Under the pieces are notes generated by a model. That model saw only the letters and a list, made by a program, of their open reading frames with translations, was not told where the DNA came from and made no database searches. The position numbers were made by a program, and so were the translations under genes. A stretch of 23,440 nt of DNA from Chloroflexota bacterium (GTDB taxonomy: Bacteria; Chloroflexota; Dehalococcoidia; SM23-28-2; RBG-16-64-32), in contig VBEI01000138.1 in NCBI GenBank assembly GCA_005882715.1, forward strand, positions 1 through 23,440, written 5' to 3'. The first letter of the stretch is position 1; each line of letters opens with the position of its first letter. Positions 1 to 7,247 of the stretch are shown one piece after another.

Positions 1-839
1 CAGTAGCGTCGCCCTTCGCCCATGAGGACGCGCCCGAAGGTAAGGCCCGGGAAGTGGGCCGCCGTGAGCAGCGCTCCTGTCGACTCGGCCTCTCGAGCGA
101 TCATTTCCTGCGATTGACGCGCCAACTTCGGGTCCATATCTCCGAGGCCGGACCACTCGGTCTCGGTGAGTTGCACGGGGCAGCATATGGCATCACCGAG
201 GACAAACGCCCGCTCGGTGCCCGAAGAGAGGACAACACCCGCATGGCCGGGCGTGTGGCCGGGCGTGGAGATGGGCGTGGAGATGACGCTGATTCCAGGA
301 GCGAGCGCCTGACCATCCTTGACCGGCTCGAAACGGCCCTCGACTGAAGAAAACATACCTTTCAGGTACGCCTTCTGGTCGGCCGTCATGAAGGCGGAGT
401 CCAGCACCGAGCCTGTCCAGTGCGCCTGCTCCTCCGCCGTCCAGGAGTAAGTCGCGTTGGGAAAAGCGGCCTGGGCTTTGTCACCCTCGACATGCGCGAC
501 AGTACCGCAATGGTCGACGTGAAGATGCGTGACGAAGACGGTGTCGATATCCTCCGGCTTCGCTCCAGCCGAGGCAAGCTCGCTCAGTAGAGATCCGCCC
601 GTGAACCCCATCATATTGATCTGGCCGAGTCCGGTGTCGATGAGTACCGTCTTACCGCCGCTGCGTACCAGGAAGCAGCTGAAAGGGAACTCCACGTTGC
701 CTTCGTGGTCCAGCCAGCGTTTGTGCGGCTCCCACTGCTCGGGAGTTGTCCCTTGGAAGTACATGGTGCCGGGCGCGCGGGCGGTGCCGTCGGAGACGAC
801 CACCACATCGAGGTCGCCGATCTTGAAGCTATTTGCCAT
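1..839 (-). CDS. MBL-fold metallo-hydrolase (lactonase-like), 3' end outside window
   Basis: The reverse-strand frame is open from the ATG at 839 to the left edge, about 279 codons, so the C-terminus is missing. It shows the metallo-beta-lactamase zinc ligands in order: THLHVDHCG (H105, H107, D109, H110), TPGHTPGH (H195/H199), LGD (D216) and a late AAH (H262). Family members hydrolyse esters, lactones or thioesters in the cytoplasm using two metal ions. The spacing resembles the AHL-lactonase/AttM-like branch, but the substrate cannot be read from sequence. No signal peptide is seen. The ATG follows a purine-rich stretch (AAAGAGAG) that could serve as a weak ribosome site. The gene diverges from imuB across 110 bp. 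The LexA box there lies well upstream of its start, so co-regulation is possible but not shown. Confidence 0.88.
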   Translation of the reverse strand, partial: MANSFKIGDLDVVVVSDGTARAPGTMYFQGTTPEQWEPHKRWLDHEGNVEFPFSCFLVRSGGKTVLIDTGLGQINMMGFTGGSLLSELASAGAKPEDIDTVFVTHLHVDHCGTVAHVEGDKAQAAFPNATYSWTAEEQAHWTGSVLDSAFMTADQKAYLKGMFSSVEGRFEPVKDGQALAPGISVISTPISTPGHTPGHAGVVLSSGTERAFVLGDAICCPVQLTETEWSGLGDMDPKLARQSQEMIAREAESTGALLTAAHFPGLTFGRVLMGEGRRY

Positions 840-900
840 GCCGGATCTCTCTTTCTGCTTGGGGCGTGTGTGGCGCATTTTACATGGTGACTGCTACCTC

Positions 901-929
901 TTGACATCTCGAACGTATGTTCTTAAATT
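901..929 (+). promoter_or_regulatory. imuB promoter with LexA box in the spacer
   Basis: A perfect -35 hexamer TTGACA (901-906), a 17-bp spacer and a -10-like TAAATT (924-929) precede imuB. Transcription would begin near 936, giving a leader of about 14 nt that contains the AAGAGG ribosome site. The spacer is occupied by a LexA-type palindrome, the standard arrangement for repression by blocking RNA polymerase. Confidence 0.75.
910..923. promoter_or_regulatory. LexA (DinR-type) SOS box upstream of imuB
   Basis: CGAACGTATGTTCT has a GAAC-N4-GTTC core and matches the known Bacillus-type LexA consensus CGAACRNRYGTTYC at every position except the last. It lies between the -35 and -10 elements of a gene expected to be SOS-controlled. 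Confidence 0.8.
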
Positions 930-949
930 GCAGAGAGAAGAGGTGCCCA

Positions 950-2149
950 ATGCCTGCCCCAGCGATCGCTTGTGTACACATTCCCCGCTTTGCCGTGGAG
1001 GTGGAGCGACAGCGCCGAAAAGATGCCGGCACGCGGCTTATTCTGATCGGCGAAGGAACGGTGTTCGACTACTCGCTCGGGGCGGATGCCTCCGGCGTGC
1101 GGAGTGGTATGCGCATGTCAGAAGCTATCGGCCTCTGTCAGCGAGCGGTCGTATTGCCTCAGGACGGCCCGTATTACCAAAAACGGTTCGATGAAGTGCT
1201 AGACCTGCTGGGCGAGTTAAGCCCAGTTGTGGAAGGGGCGGGTCTAGGGCTGGCTTTCCTTTTGCTTGACGGCCTGCCGGTTGGCGCTGCCGCGCTCGCG
1301 GAAGAGCTGATCAGCGTGCTTCACCGGCGAACCGGCTTCATGGCATCGGCCGGCATTGGGTACGGCAAATTCACCGCGCGCGTCGCCGCCTGCATAACCA
1401 GGCCTGGAGTAGCGAAGACGATTTCGCCGGGCGGCGAGGGCGATTTCCTGGCGCCGCTTTCAATCGATCATCTGCCGGCCTATGACGCGATGCGCTGGCG
1501 GCTTAGGCTTCTTGGACTGGAGACAATGGGCGATATCGCGGCGTTGCCACTGGGCGCCTTCCAGGCGCAATTCGGGCCGGAAGGAAAGCGTTGTTGGGAG
1601 CTGTCCTATGGCATCGACGGCGAACCACTGGCGCCGCGGGTGAAGGAGGAGACAGTGGTGCGCCGCCTCCAGATGCCGGCGCCGGCTGTCTCGCTGGAAG
1701 CGATCCTGATCGGTGTCCAGCGGCTGGTGCATGTCGCCTACTGCGATCCTGAGCGAAGAAGCCGCTGGGTACGAAAAGCAGTGGTGCGGGCAGCGCTTGA
1801 CGGCGGTGGGAGCTGGGAGCTGCCGGTGGCATTCCGCGAGGCGCTGGCGGGCCCGCAGGATGCCTGGTCCTCGATCAAAGGAGCGATTCTGCGCAGGCCG
1901 CCGGAGCGCCCGGTCGAAGAGATAGAGGTGGAGCTGGTGGGGCTGAGCGCAGAGTCGGGCAAGCAGGCTGCGATGTTTGAAGGAAAGGGGAAGCTGTGGC
2001 GACAGGTACAGGAGGCCGTGCGCCAGCTAGGAACGCAGCGCGACGGTCCTTGCGTGGGCAAAGTGGTGGCGCTGGACCCGAGCTCACGAATACCGGAGCG
2101 GCGGTCAGCGCTGGCCGAACTGACTCGCCGGGCAGGCTTCGATCTCTAA
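950..2149 (+). CDS. imuB: ImuB-like inactive Y-family DNA polymerase (mutasome subunit)
   Basis: This 399-aa protein begins like ImuB (IACVHIPRFAVEVER) and keeps the Y-family palm, fingers and little-finger outline. The catalytic acids are gone: the first palm Asp position reads HIPRF, and the SIDE-type motif is replaced by GLGLAFLLLDG. Known ImuB proteins are non-catalytic adaptors that connect DnaE2 to the beta clamp during SOS mutagenesis. QAAMF at residues 339-343 resembles a clamp-binding motif. The start at 950 is chosen over an upstream in-frame ATG at 917 because AAGAGG lies 6 nt before it and because 917 falls inside the LexA box, upstream of the predicted transcript start. The protein is short for the family and ends just before a DUF6504-like segment in another frame. 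No imuA is seen. dnaE2 lies about 1 kb downstream with its own SOS promoter. Confidence 0.88.
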   Translation: MPAPAIACVHIPRFAVEVERQRRKDAGTRLILIGEGTVFDYSLGADASGVRSGMRMSEAIGLCQRAVVLPQDGPYYQKRFDEVLDLLGELSPVVEGAGLGLAFLLLDGLPVGAAALAEELISVLHRRTGFMASAGIGYGKFTARVAACITRPGVAKTISPGGEGDFLAPLSIDHLPAYDAMRWRLRLLGLETMGDIAALPLGAFQAQFGPEGKRCWELSYGIDGEPLAPRVKEETVVRRLQMPAPAVSLEAILIGVQRLVHVAYCDPERRSRWVRKAVVRAALDGGGSWELPVAFREALAGPQDAWSSIKGAILRRPPERPVEEIEVELVGLSAESGKQAAMFEGKGKLWRQVQEAVRQLGTQRDGPCVGKVVALDPSSRIPERRSALAELTRRAGFDL

Positions 2150-2385
2150 ACCGGCCCCGGCCGATTAAGGTCGAAGCCAACGAAGCTTTTCGGCTTCTGG
2201 CTGTGCACTTCTCGGGACGACCGATTGCCGTCGAGTCAGTTGTCGAGACCTGGCGCATCGACGATGAGTGGTGGCGCGAGAAAGCCGTGTCGCGTCAGTA
2301 CTGGTGTGTGGTTCTGGAAGACGGACGCGTGGTGGACGTCTATCGCGATCTGGTCACTGGAAGGTGGTGGCGGCAGGCGTATTAA
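2149..2385 (+). CDS. DUF6504-like segment, probably the detached C-terminus of ImuB
   Basis: From the imuB stop onward, the -1 frame reads about 78 residues containing RIDDEWWRE, VSRQYW, VLEDGR and VYRDLVTGRWWRQ. This resembles the small domain found with, or fused to, ImuB-type polymerases (DUF6504, from memory). The frame has no ATG, GTG or TTG near the domain boundary. The nearest upstream options are TTG at 2050 and GTG at 1996, both deep inside imuB. The listed start is where homology-like sequence begins (NRPRPI), not a start codon. One missing base, or two extra, near 2100-2149 would join it to imuB as a protein of about 478 aa. It may therefore be a frameshifted ImuB, a sequencing error, or a gene expressed by recoding or a long overlap. 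The last residues run to a normal TAA. Confidence 0.65.
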   Translation, partial: NRPRPIKVEANEAFRLLAVHFSGRPIAVESVVETWRIDDEWWREKAVSRQYWCVVLEDGRVVDVYRDLVTGRWWRQAY

Positions 2386-2399
2386 ACAGATAAGCCCGC

Positions 2400-3062
2400 T
2401 CACGGGTTCAAGCTGAACGGCGGATAGCGGTCGGTGATGAGCACGAAGGCGTACCCCTGCACGCGGTTGCCCCAGCGCATCACGCCGACAACGAAGTCGA
2501 ATAGCCCCTCAGGATAGCGGCCGGTAAACAAGATGGCGAACCAGGCGATGATTACGACTACGAGCGCGGCGAGGGCAAGGAAAACGAGGATGATGAGATG
2601 AGGGATTGCCAGCAGCCACTTCACAAGGGGCAACCAGCGATTGAGGTCGTTGGGCACGTCGGGGTAGGGGAAGTCGACGTGGACCTGCTGTTCTTCATCA
2701 GTCGAAGGATACTCGTCACGGAGGAGGAACAGGTAGGCCGCTACCCGGTTTTCGAAGCGGATCAGGTTCAGGTTCCAGTCGAACCACCAGCGCGGGTACT
2801 TCTGGCGAAAGAGGATCATTACGAGCGGCGCCAATACTAGCAGCCCGCCGCCGGCGCCAAACGAGAGAAAGAACCCGCGGCCTTCTCCGCCCCAGCCTCC
2901 CGGCCCGCCTACTCCGCCAGCGCTGATTAGAGCAAGAACGATGGCGATTGGGATAGCAGTGAAGATGCGGAATGCTGTGGTCAGCCGGTCGAGCTCGCGG
3001 TCTGGATAGTCTACGGAGAACTGTACAGGGTAAGCGGGTTCGGTCGTGGGCGCGTCGGTCAT
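2400..3062 (-). CDS. DUF4389 membrane protein
   Basis: This 220-aa protein contains the pattern YPVQFSVDYPDRELDRLTTA near the N-terminus and YPRWWFDWNLNLIRFENRVAAY in the middle. Another RYPEGLFDFVVGVMRWGNRVQGY unit follows near the C-terminus. These repeated segments are characteristic of DUF4389 proteins. Three or four hydrophobic stretches are visible: about residues 33-50, 66-87, and a long one at about 148-180 that may span twice. It is expected in the cytoplasmic membrane and has no known biochemical role. The ATG at 3062 has a good ribosome site (GGAGGT, 5 nt away). It is transcribed toward imuB and away from dnaE2, so it interrupts the two mutagenesis genes. Its upstream region overlaps the SOS promoter of dnaE2. 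Confidence 0.85.
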   Translation of the reverse strand: MTDAPTTEPAYPVQFSVDYPDRELDRLTTAFRIFTAIPIAIVLALISAGGVGGPGGWGGEGRGFFLSFGAGGGLLVLAPLVMILFRQKYPRWWFDWNLNLIRFENRVAAYLFLLRDEYPSTDEEQQVHVDFPYPDVPNDLNRWLPLVKWLLAIPHLIILVFLALAALVVVIIAWFAILFTGRYPEGLFDFVVGVMRWGNRVQGYAFVLITDRYPPFSLNP

Positions 3063-3095
3063 ACTGCACCTCCGTCTCTGAATCTTTTGGCGCCT

Positions 3096-3123
3096 ATTTT
3101 AGACGAACGGCGTGCGATTTCCA
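3096..3123 (-). promoter_or_regulatory. possible promoter of the DUF4389 gene
   Basis: On the reverse strand TGGAAA (3118-3123) and TAAAAT (3096-3101) are 16 bp apart, ending about 33 bp before the start codon. The -10 is good and the -35 weak. The site ends only 3 bp from the dnaE2 -35 element, so the two promoters are back to back. Confidence 0.35.
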
Positions 3124-3125
3124 GC

Positions 3126-3156
3126 TTGACAGCTTAGAACATGCGTTCGCTAAACT
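3126..3156 (+). promoter_or_regulatory. dnaE2 promoter with LexA box in the spacer
   Basis: Perfect TTGACA (3126-3131), a 19-bp spacer and TAAACT (3151-3156) precede dnaE2. The layout copies that of the imuB promoter. The predicted start of transcription (about 3162-3165) coincides with the ATG at 3165, and no Shine-Dalgarno sequence lies before the ATG, so the mRNA is probably leaderless or nearly so. The 19-bp spacer is longer than the usual 17. Confidence 0.65.
3136..3149. promoter_or_regulatory. LexA (DinR-type) SOS box upstream of dnaE2
   Basis: AGAACATGCGTTCG has the same GAAC-N4-GTTC core as the imuB box. It matches the Bacillus-type consensus except at its outer two bases, and it lies between the -35 and -10 of dnaE2. 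Confidence 0.75.
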
Positions 3157-3164
3157 GAAAACAT

Positions 3165-6100
3165 ATGCCTTCCTACGCCGAACTTCACGCCCACTCCAAT
3201 TTCTCGTTCCTCGAAGGCGCTTCGCATGTCGATGAGCTCGTGCTGCGCGCGCTGGAGCTGGGATACGAGACGCTCGCGCTCACTGACCACGACGGCCTGC
3301 ACGGCGCGATGGAGTTCGCGCAGTGCGCACGGGCCTGGGGCCTGCGGCCGATCACCGGCGCGGAAATTATGCTTGTAAGGAGCAAGAAGCCAGGAGTAAG
3401 GAGCAAGGAAGATAGCGCTGCCCTTGACTGGCAGGGGCATCATCTGACGCTGCTTTGTGAGACGCCCCGTGGTTACGCGAATCTATGCCGGCTGCTGACG
3501 CACGCGCATCTCGACCACGAGCGTGGGAAGCCGTATGTCCAGCCAGATGTCCTCGCGCGACATACGGAGGGGCTAATCGCTCTGTCAGGTTGCCGGCGTG
3601 GCGAGATGTCATCGTTGATCGCCGAGGGGCGACCGCGCGAGGCGGAGGCGGCGGCGCGGCGGTATGCCGAATGGTTCGGACCGGAGAACTTCTTCATCGA
3701 GCTACAGAACAACCTCGTTTACAGGGATGTCTGGCGGAACCGCATGCTGGCTGAACTGGCGGAGCACCTGAAGCTCGGCGTTGTCGCGACTGGGAACGTC
3801 CATTACCACACGCGAGAGCGCCACCGGCTCCAGGATGCGCTCGTGGCAATCAAGAACCGGACGACGCTGGATGCCAGCCACCAGCTACGGCGTGAGAATT
3901 CGGAGTACTTCCTCAAGCCGCCGGCTGAAATGGCACAGCTGTTCAGCGACCATCCACAGGCAATCGCGAACACACAGCGGATCGCCGAGCGCTGCCGGTT
4001 TGATCTGACATGCGATCTGGACTACCGCTTCCCTGAAACGCCCGTACCGGAGGGAGAGACGGCGGAGTCGTACTTGCGCATCCTCTGCCGGCAGGAAGCC
4101 GCGCGCCGCTATCCGCGCTTCGCGCGAGAGATCGAGGAGCGCCTTGAGCAAGAGCTATCGCTGGTAGAGCGACACAAGCTCTCTGGCTTTTTCCTGATCC
4201 ACCGCGAGATCCTCCAGCTAGCGCACGCCGTCGCCGAAGAGATACGAGGGCGCCCGAGCCACGGGCCGCCGGGGCGCGGCCGCGGCTCGTCTGTCGGCTC
4301 CGTTATTTGCTACTTGATTGGGCTGTCGCATATCGACCCGATCGCGAACAATCTTTTCCTGGGCCGGTTCCTGAACGAGGAAATGGCTTCTGTTCCGGAC
4401 ATCGACCTCGATTTCCCGCGGGACATCCGCGAGAAGTTGATTCTGCGGACTTACGAGCACTTCGGGCACGATAACGTCGGTCTCGTGGCGACGTTCCCCA
4501 CTTACCGGATTCGGAGTGCGATACGTGAGGTGGGGAAGGCGCTCGGCCTGCCGCCCGCAGAGCTGGACCGGCTGGCGAAGGTGAGCGAGGGCGGCTCCGC
4601 GAAGGACCTCCGGACGGAGATGGGGCGTCTGGAGCACTATCGAGAGCGGCTGAACGCTCCCCTCTGGCGCCACCTGGCGGAGCTTTCGGAGCAGATCGCC
4701 GGCTTTCCGCGCCACATCTCGCAGCATGTCGGAGGAATGGTTATCTCTTCGAGGCCGCTGATTGAGCTGGTGCCACTGGAGCAGTCGGCGATGGAGGGCC
4801 GGGTGCTCATGCAGTGGGACAAGGACTCGGTGGACGACGCGCGCATGATCAAGATCGATTTCCTCGCCCTGGGCATGCTTTCCGCCGTGGACGAAACACT
4901 CGAGTTGATCGAGGAGCACCGGGGCAAGCGTGTCGACCTCTCCCGTATCGACTTTAAGGACGATCGCGTGTACGACAGCATTTGCGAAGCCGACACGATG
5001 GGCGTCTTTCAGATCGAGTCGCGGGCGCAGATGCAGACGCTGCCGCGGGTGCAGCCCCGCACGCTCGAAGACCTGACTGTGCAGGTCGCGATTATCCGGC
5101 CTGGCCCGATCGTGGGCGGGTCCGTGAACCCTTATATCAACCGGCGCATGAAGCGGGAGCCGATTACCTTCGACCATCCGTCGCTCGAACCGGTGCTGGC
5201 GGAGACGCTGGGAGTGATTCTCTACCAAGAGCAGGTGTTGCAGGTGGCGATGGCGCTGGCCGGTTTCAGTGCCGGGCAGGCGGAGAGTCTGCGCCGCGCG
5301 ATGAGCCGCAAGCGCTCTCATGAAGCGATCGGGAAGCTGAAGGAGGAGTTCATATCGGGCGCGCTGGGGCAAGGTGTGTCAAAGGCGGTGGCCGACCGTG
5401 TTTTCCAAAAGATTGCCGGCTTCGCAGAGTTCGGCTTCCCCAAGGCGCACGCGGCCGCATTCGGGCTACTGGCCTACCAGACCGCCTGGCTGCGCACGTA
5501 TTACCCGGCGGAATCGCTCTGCGCACTGTTCAACGCCCAGCCGATGGGCTTCTATGCGCCGCACGTGCTCGTCAACGACGGCAAGCGTCACGGCGTCCAG
5601 GTGCTGCCGCCGGACATCAATATCAGCGGGGCGAACTGTACGGTTGAGGAAATGGGAAATGGGAAAGGAGAAATGAGTATAGGGGGGACTCTTGGGTCGC
5701 CCGCCGAGGTTGTGGCTGGGGCAGCCAGCCTTGCAGTCCGCATTGGTCTTCGCTATATACGCGGCTTATCTGAGAAGAAGGGCGCGAGGGAGATCGAGGA
5801 TGAACGCAAGCGTGGTGGCCCATTCCGCTCGCTGTTCGATTTCATCGAGCGGACGCGGGTGAAGCGGGAGGTCATCGAGAACTTGATCGCCTGCGGGGCA
5901 TTCGACTGCTTCGGGCTCGAGCGGCGAGAACTGGTCTGGCAACTCGGACTGGTCTACCGGTCCGAGGGGCGAAATACGGAGCAGCGCCAGCTCGCCCTCG
6001 CGCTGCCGACGGAGCAGGACATGGTCCAGCTGCAGCCGATGAGCGATTGGGACAAGATGCGGGCGGACTACATCATCCTCGGCATGTCCCCGAACGTGCA

Positions 6101-6473
6101 CCCGATGTCATTCCTGCGCTCCCGTCTGCATGAAGGGATCGCTTCTACGGCGATGGTCCCTTCGCTTGATGACGGAGCTTCAATCGAAGTGGCCGGGCTG
6201 GTTGTCTGCCGCCAGCGGCCGGAGACTGCGAGCGGGTTCATCTTCATGGTAATCGAGGACGAATTCGGCCTTGTAAACGTGGTCGTGAAGCCCACTGTTT
6301 ACGAGACCCACCGCACGCTGGTGCGAGGAGAGCCATTCGTGATCATTCGTGGCGAGCTGCAGCGGCGGGACGGCGTGATCAACCTGATCGCCGAATCGTT
6401 CATTCCGCTAACCGCGGGCGGTCTATCGCCGGCAGCACACAATTTCGGAACCGGGCACGGCGGCCGCCACTAG
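3165..6473 (+). CDS. dnaE2: error-prone DNA polymerase III alpha subunit DnaE2
   Basis: This 1102-aa C-family polymerase is the catalytic partner of ImuB in SOS translesion synthesis. It begins with a PHP domain (ELHAHSNFSFLEGAS, H8/H10; LTDHDG near residue 42). The palm motif PDIDLDF carries D412, D414 and D416, and the third catalytic Asp lies in MIKIDF (D565). GVFQIESRAQM and IIRPGPIVGGSVNPY follow, typical of DnaE enzymes. LGVILYQEQ and FAEFGFPKAHAAAFG mark the fingers and helix-hairpin-helix region. An OB-fold lies at about residues 1000-1080. The HSNFSFLEGAS start, the length and the pairing with imuB favour DnaE2 over the replicative DnaE1. Two repeat-derived loops (about residues 71-81 and 828-837, the second followed by extra residues to about 853) appear to be insertions in variable regions. 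The ATG at 3165 has no ribosome site. Confidence 0.95.
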   Translation: MPSYAELHAHSNFSFLEGASHVDELVLRALELGYETLALTDHDGLHGAMEFAQCARAWGLRPITGAEIMLVRSKKPGVRSKEDSAALDWQGHHLTLLCETPRGYANLCRLLTHAHLDHERGKPYVQPDVLARHTEGLIALSGCRRGEMSSLIAEGRPREAEAAARRYAEWFGPENFFIELQNNLVYRDVWRNRMLAELAEHLKLGVVATGNVHYHTRERHRLQDALVAIKNRTTLDASHQLRRENSEYFLKPPAEMAQLFSDHPQAIANTQRIAERCRFDLTCDLDYRFPETPVPEGETAESYLRILCRQEAARRYPRFAREIEERLEQELSLVERHKLSGFFLIHREILQLAHAVAEEIRGRPSHGPPGRGRGSSVGSVICYLIGLSHIDPIANNLFLGRFLNEEMASVPDIDLDFPRDIREKLILRTYEHFGHDNVGLVATFPTYRIRSAIREVGKALGLPPAELDRLAKVSEGGSAKDLRTEMGRLEHYRERLNAPLWRHLAELSEQIAGFPRHISQHVGGMVISSRPLIELVPLEQSAMEGRVLMQWDKDSVDDARMIKIDFLALGMLSAVDETLELIEEHRGKRVDLSRIDFKDDRVYDSICEADTMGVFQIESRAQMQTLPRVQPRTLEDLTVQVAIIRPGPIVGGSVNPYINRRMKREPITFDHPSLEPVLAETLGVILYQEQVLQVAMALAGFSAGQAESLRRAMSRKRSHEAIGKLKEEFISGALGQGVSKAVADRVFQKIAGFAEFGFPKAHAAAFGLLAYQTAWLRTYYPAESLCALFNAQPMGFYAPHVLVNDGKRHGVQVLPPDINISGANCTVEEMGNGKGEMSIGGTLGSPAEVVAGAASLAVRIGLRYIRGLSEKKGAREIEDERKRGGPFRSLFDFIERTRVKREVIENLIACGAFDCFGLERRELVWQLGLVYRSEGRNTEQRQLALALPTEQDMVQLQPMSDWDKMRADYIILGMSPNVHPMSFLRSRLHEGIASTAMVPSLDDGASIEVAGLVVCRQRPETASGFIFMVIEDEFGLVNVVVKPTVYETHRTLVRGEPFVIIRGELQRRDGVINLIAESFIPLTAGGLSPAAHNFGTGHGGRH
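3375..3409 (+). repeat. heptanucleotide tandem repeat inside dnaE2 (5 units)
   Basis: Five consecutive 7-mers read GTAAGGA, GCAAGAA, GCCAGGA, GTAAGGA and GCAAGGA. Translation gives a seven-residue repeat (VRSKKPG, VRSKE). It lies in the PHP domain shortly after GAEIML, where a loop can tolerate added residues. Confidence 0.75.
5648..5675 (+). repeat. heptanucleotide tandem repeat inside dnaE2 (4 units)
   Basis: Four 7-mers read GGAAATG, GGAAATG, GGAAAGG and AGAAATG. They encode EEMGNGKGEM, placed between PPDINISGANCTVE and the conserved RIGLRYIRGL. This gives an insertion of roughly 20-25 residues compared with ordinary DnaE2 as I recall it. Confidence 0.7.
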
Positions 6474-6539
6474 CGCCCTGGCGCACCTCTTCTTCGTGCG
6501 TTACGCTTGCTAAGCCGTTTTTCAGAGAGGGAGGTCGCT

Positions 6540-7247
6540 ATGCCATCGAGATGGGACACCGTGAGCGTCGACGGCGAGCCAATGCGCTGCTATGTGAACA
6601 TTCCGGATGCTGTAGGACCCTTCCCCGCCGTTGTCGTAATCCAGCATGCCGGCGGCGTGGATGACTTCGTCCGGGGAATGAGCGACCGGCTGGCCGGGGC
6701 GCACTTCGCCGCTATCGCGCCCGATCTCTACCACCGAGACGACCCAAACTCGAGTGACGACCCGCTAACCAGAATGGGCCGGCTGCGGGATGTGACCATT
6801 GTTGCGGATGTTAACGCTGCGATCGAGCACACCAAAGGGCTTCCAGAAGTGGAGGCAGACCGCATCGGCATTACGGGATATTGCATGGGCGGCCGCGTCA
6901 CCTATCTCATGGCTGCGAAGAACCGAAACCTGAAAGCGGCAGTTGTCTGTTGGGGAGGGAACATAATGGTGCCGTGGGGAGAAGGGCCAGCCCCGTTCGA
7001 TTTGTCGAAGGATATTGACTGCCCAGTGCTCGGTCTGTTCGGCGAGGAAGACCCGAACCCCAGTCCGGCGGACGTCGCGAAGCTGGATGCCGAGCTAACC
7101 AACCTTAGCAAGACCCATGAGTTCCACTCCTATAAGGGCGCCGGACACGCCTTCATGAACGAAGGGCGTCCGAGCTACCGCCTCGAAGCTGCGGAAGACG
7201 CCTGGATGAAATGCGTCGCCTGGTTCGATGAGCATCTCCGCGTATGA
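6540..7247 (+). CDS. dienelactone hydrolase family protein
   Basis: A 235-aa cytoplasmic alpha/beta hydrolase. The nucleophile elbow is GYCMGG with C115; D171 lies in FGEEDPNP and H203 in GAGHAFMN. This Cys-Asp-His order and spacing match dienelactone hydrolase (carboxymethylenebutenolidase), which opens lactone rings in aromatic catabolism. Many family members act on other esters, and no catechol-pathway genes are nearby, so the substrate is open. The start at 6540 is preferred over an in-frame ATG at 6507 because GGGAGGT lies just before it. The stop overlaps the next gene's start by 4 bp (ATGA), implying coupled translation. The gene follows dnaE2 by 66 bp in the same direction. A short GC-rich inverted repeat just after the dnaE2 stop has no T-run. 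Confidence 0.9.
   Translation: MPSRWDTVSVDGEPMRCYVNIPDAVGPFPAVVVIQHAGGVDDFVRGMSDRLAGAHFAAIAPDLYHRDDPNSSDDPLTRMGRLRDVTIVADVNAAIEHTKGLPEVEADRIGITGYCMGGRVTYLMAAKNRNLKAAVVCWGGNIMVPWGEGPAPFDLSKDIDCPVLGLFGEEDPNPSPADVAKLDAELTNLSKTHEFHSYKGAGHAFMNEGRPSYRLEAAEDAWMKCVAWFDEHLRV

Noticed and set aside
529..1194. 221-codon plus-strand frame across the MBL gene and imuB start
   Set aside because: It crosses two opposed real genes and the SOS promoter; composition is not protein-like.
2390..2410. Bidirectional terminator between convergent genes (CCCG-CTCA-CGGG)
   Set aside because: The stem is only 4 bp, overlaps the DUF4389 stop codon and lacks a T-run.
4218..5372. 384-codon reverse-strand frame
   Set aside because: It lies entirely inside dnaE2, is rich in Arg/His/Leu as GC-rich shadows are, and has no motif.
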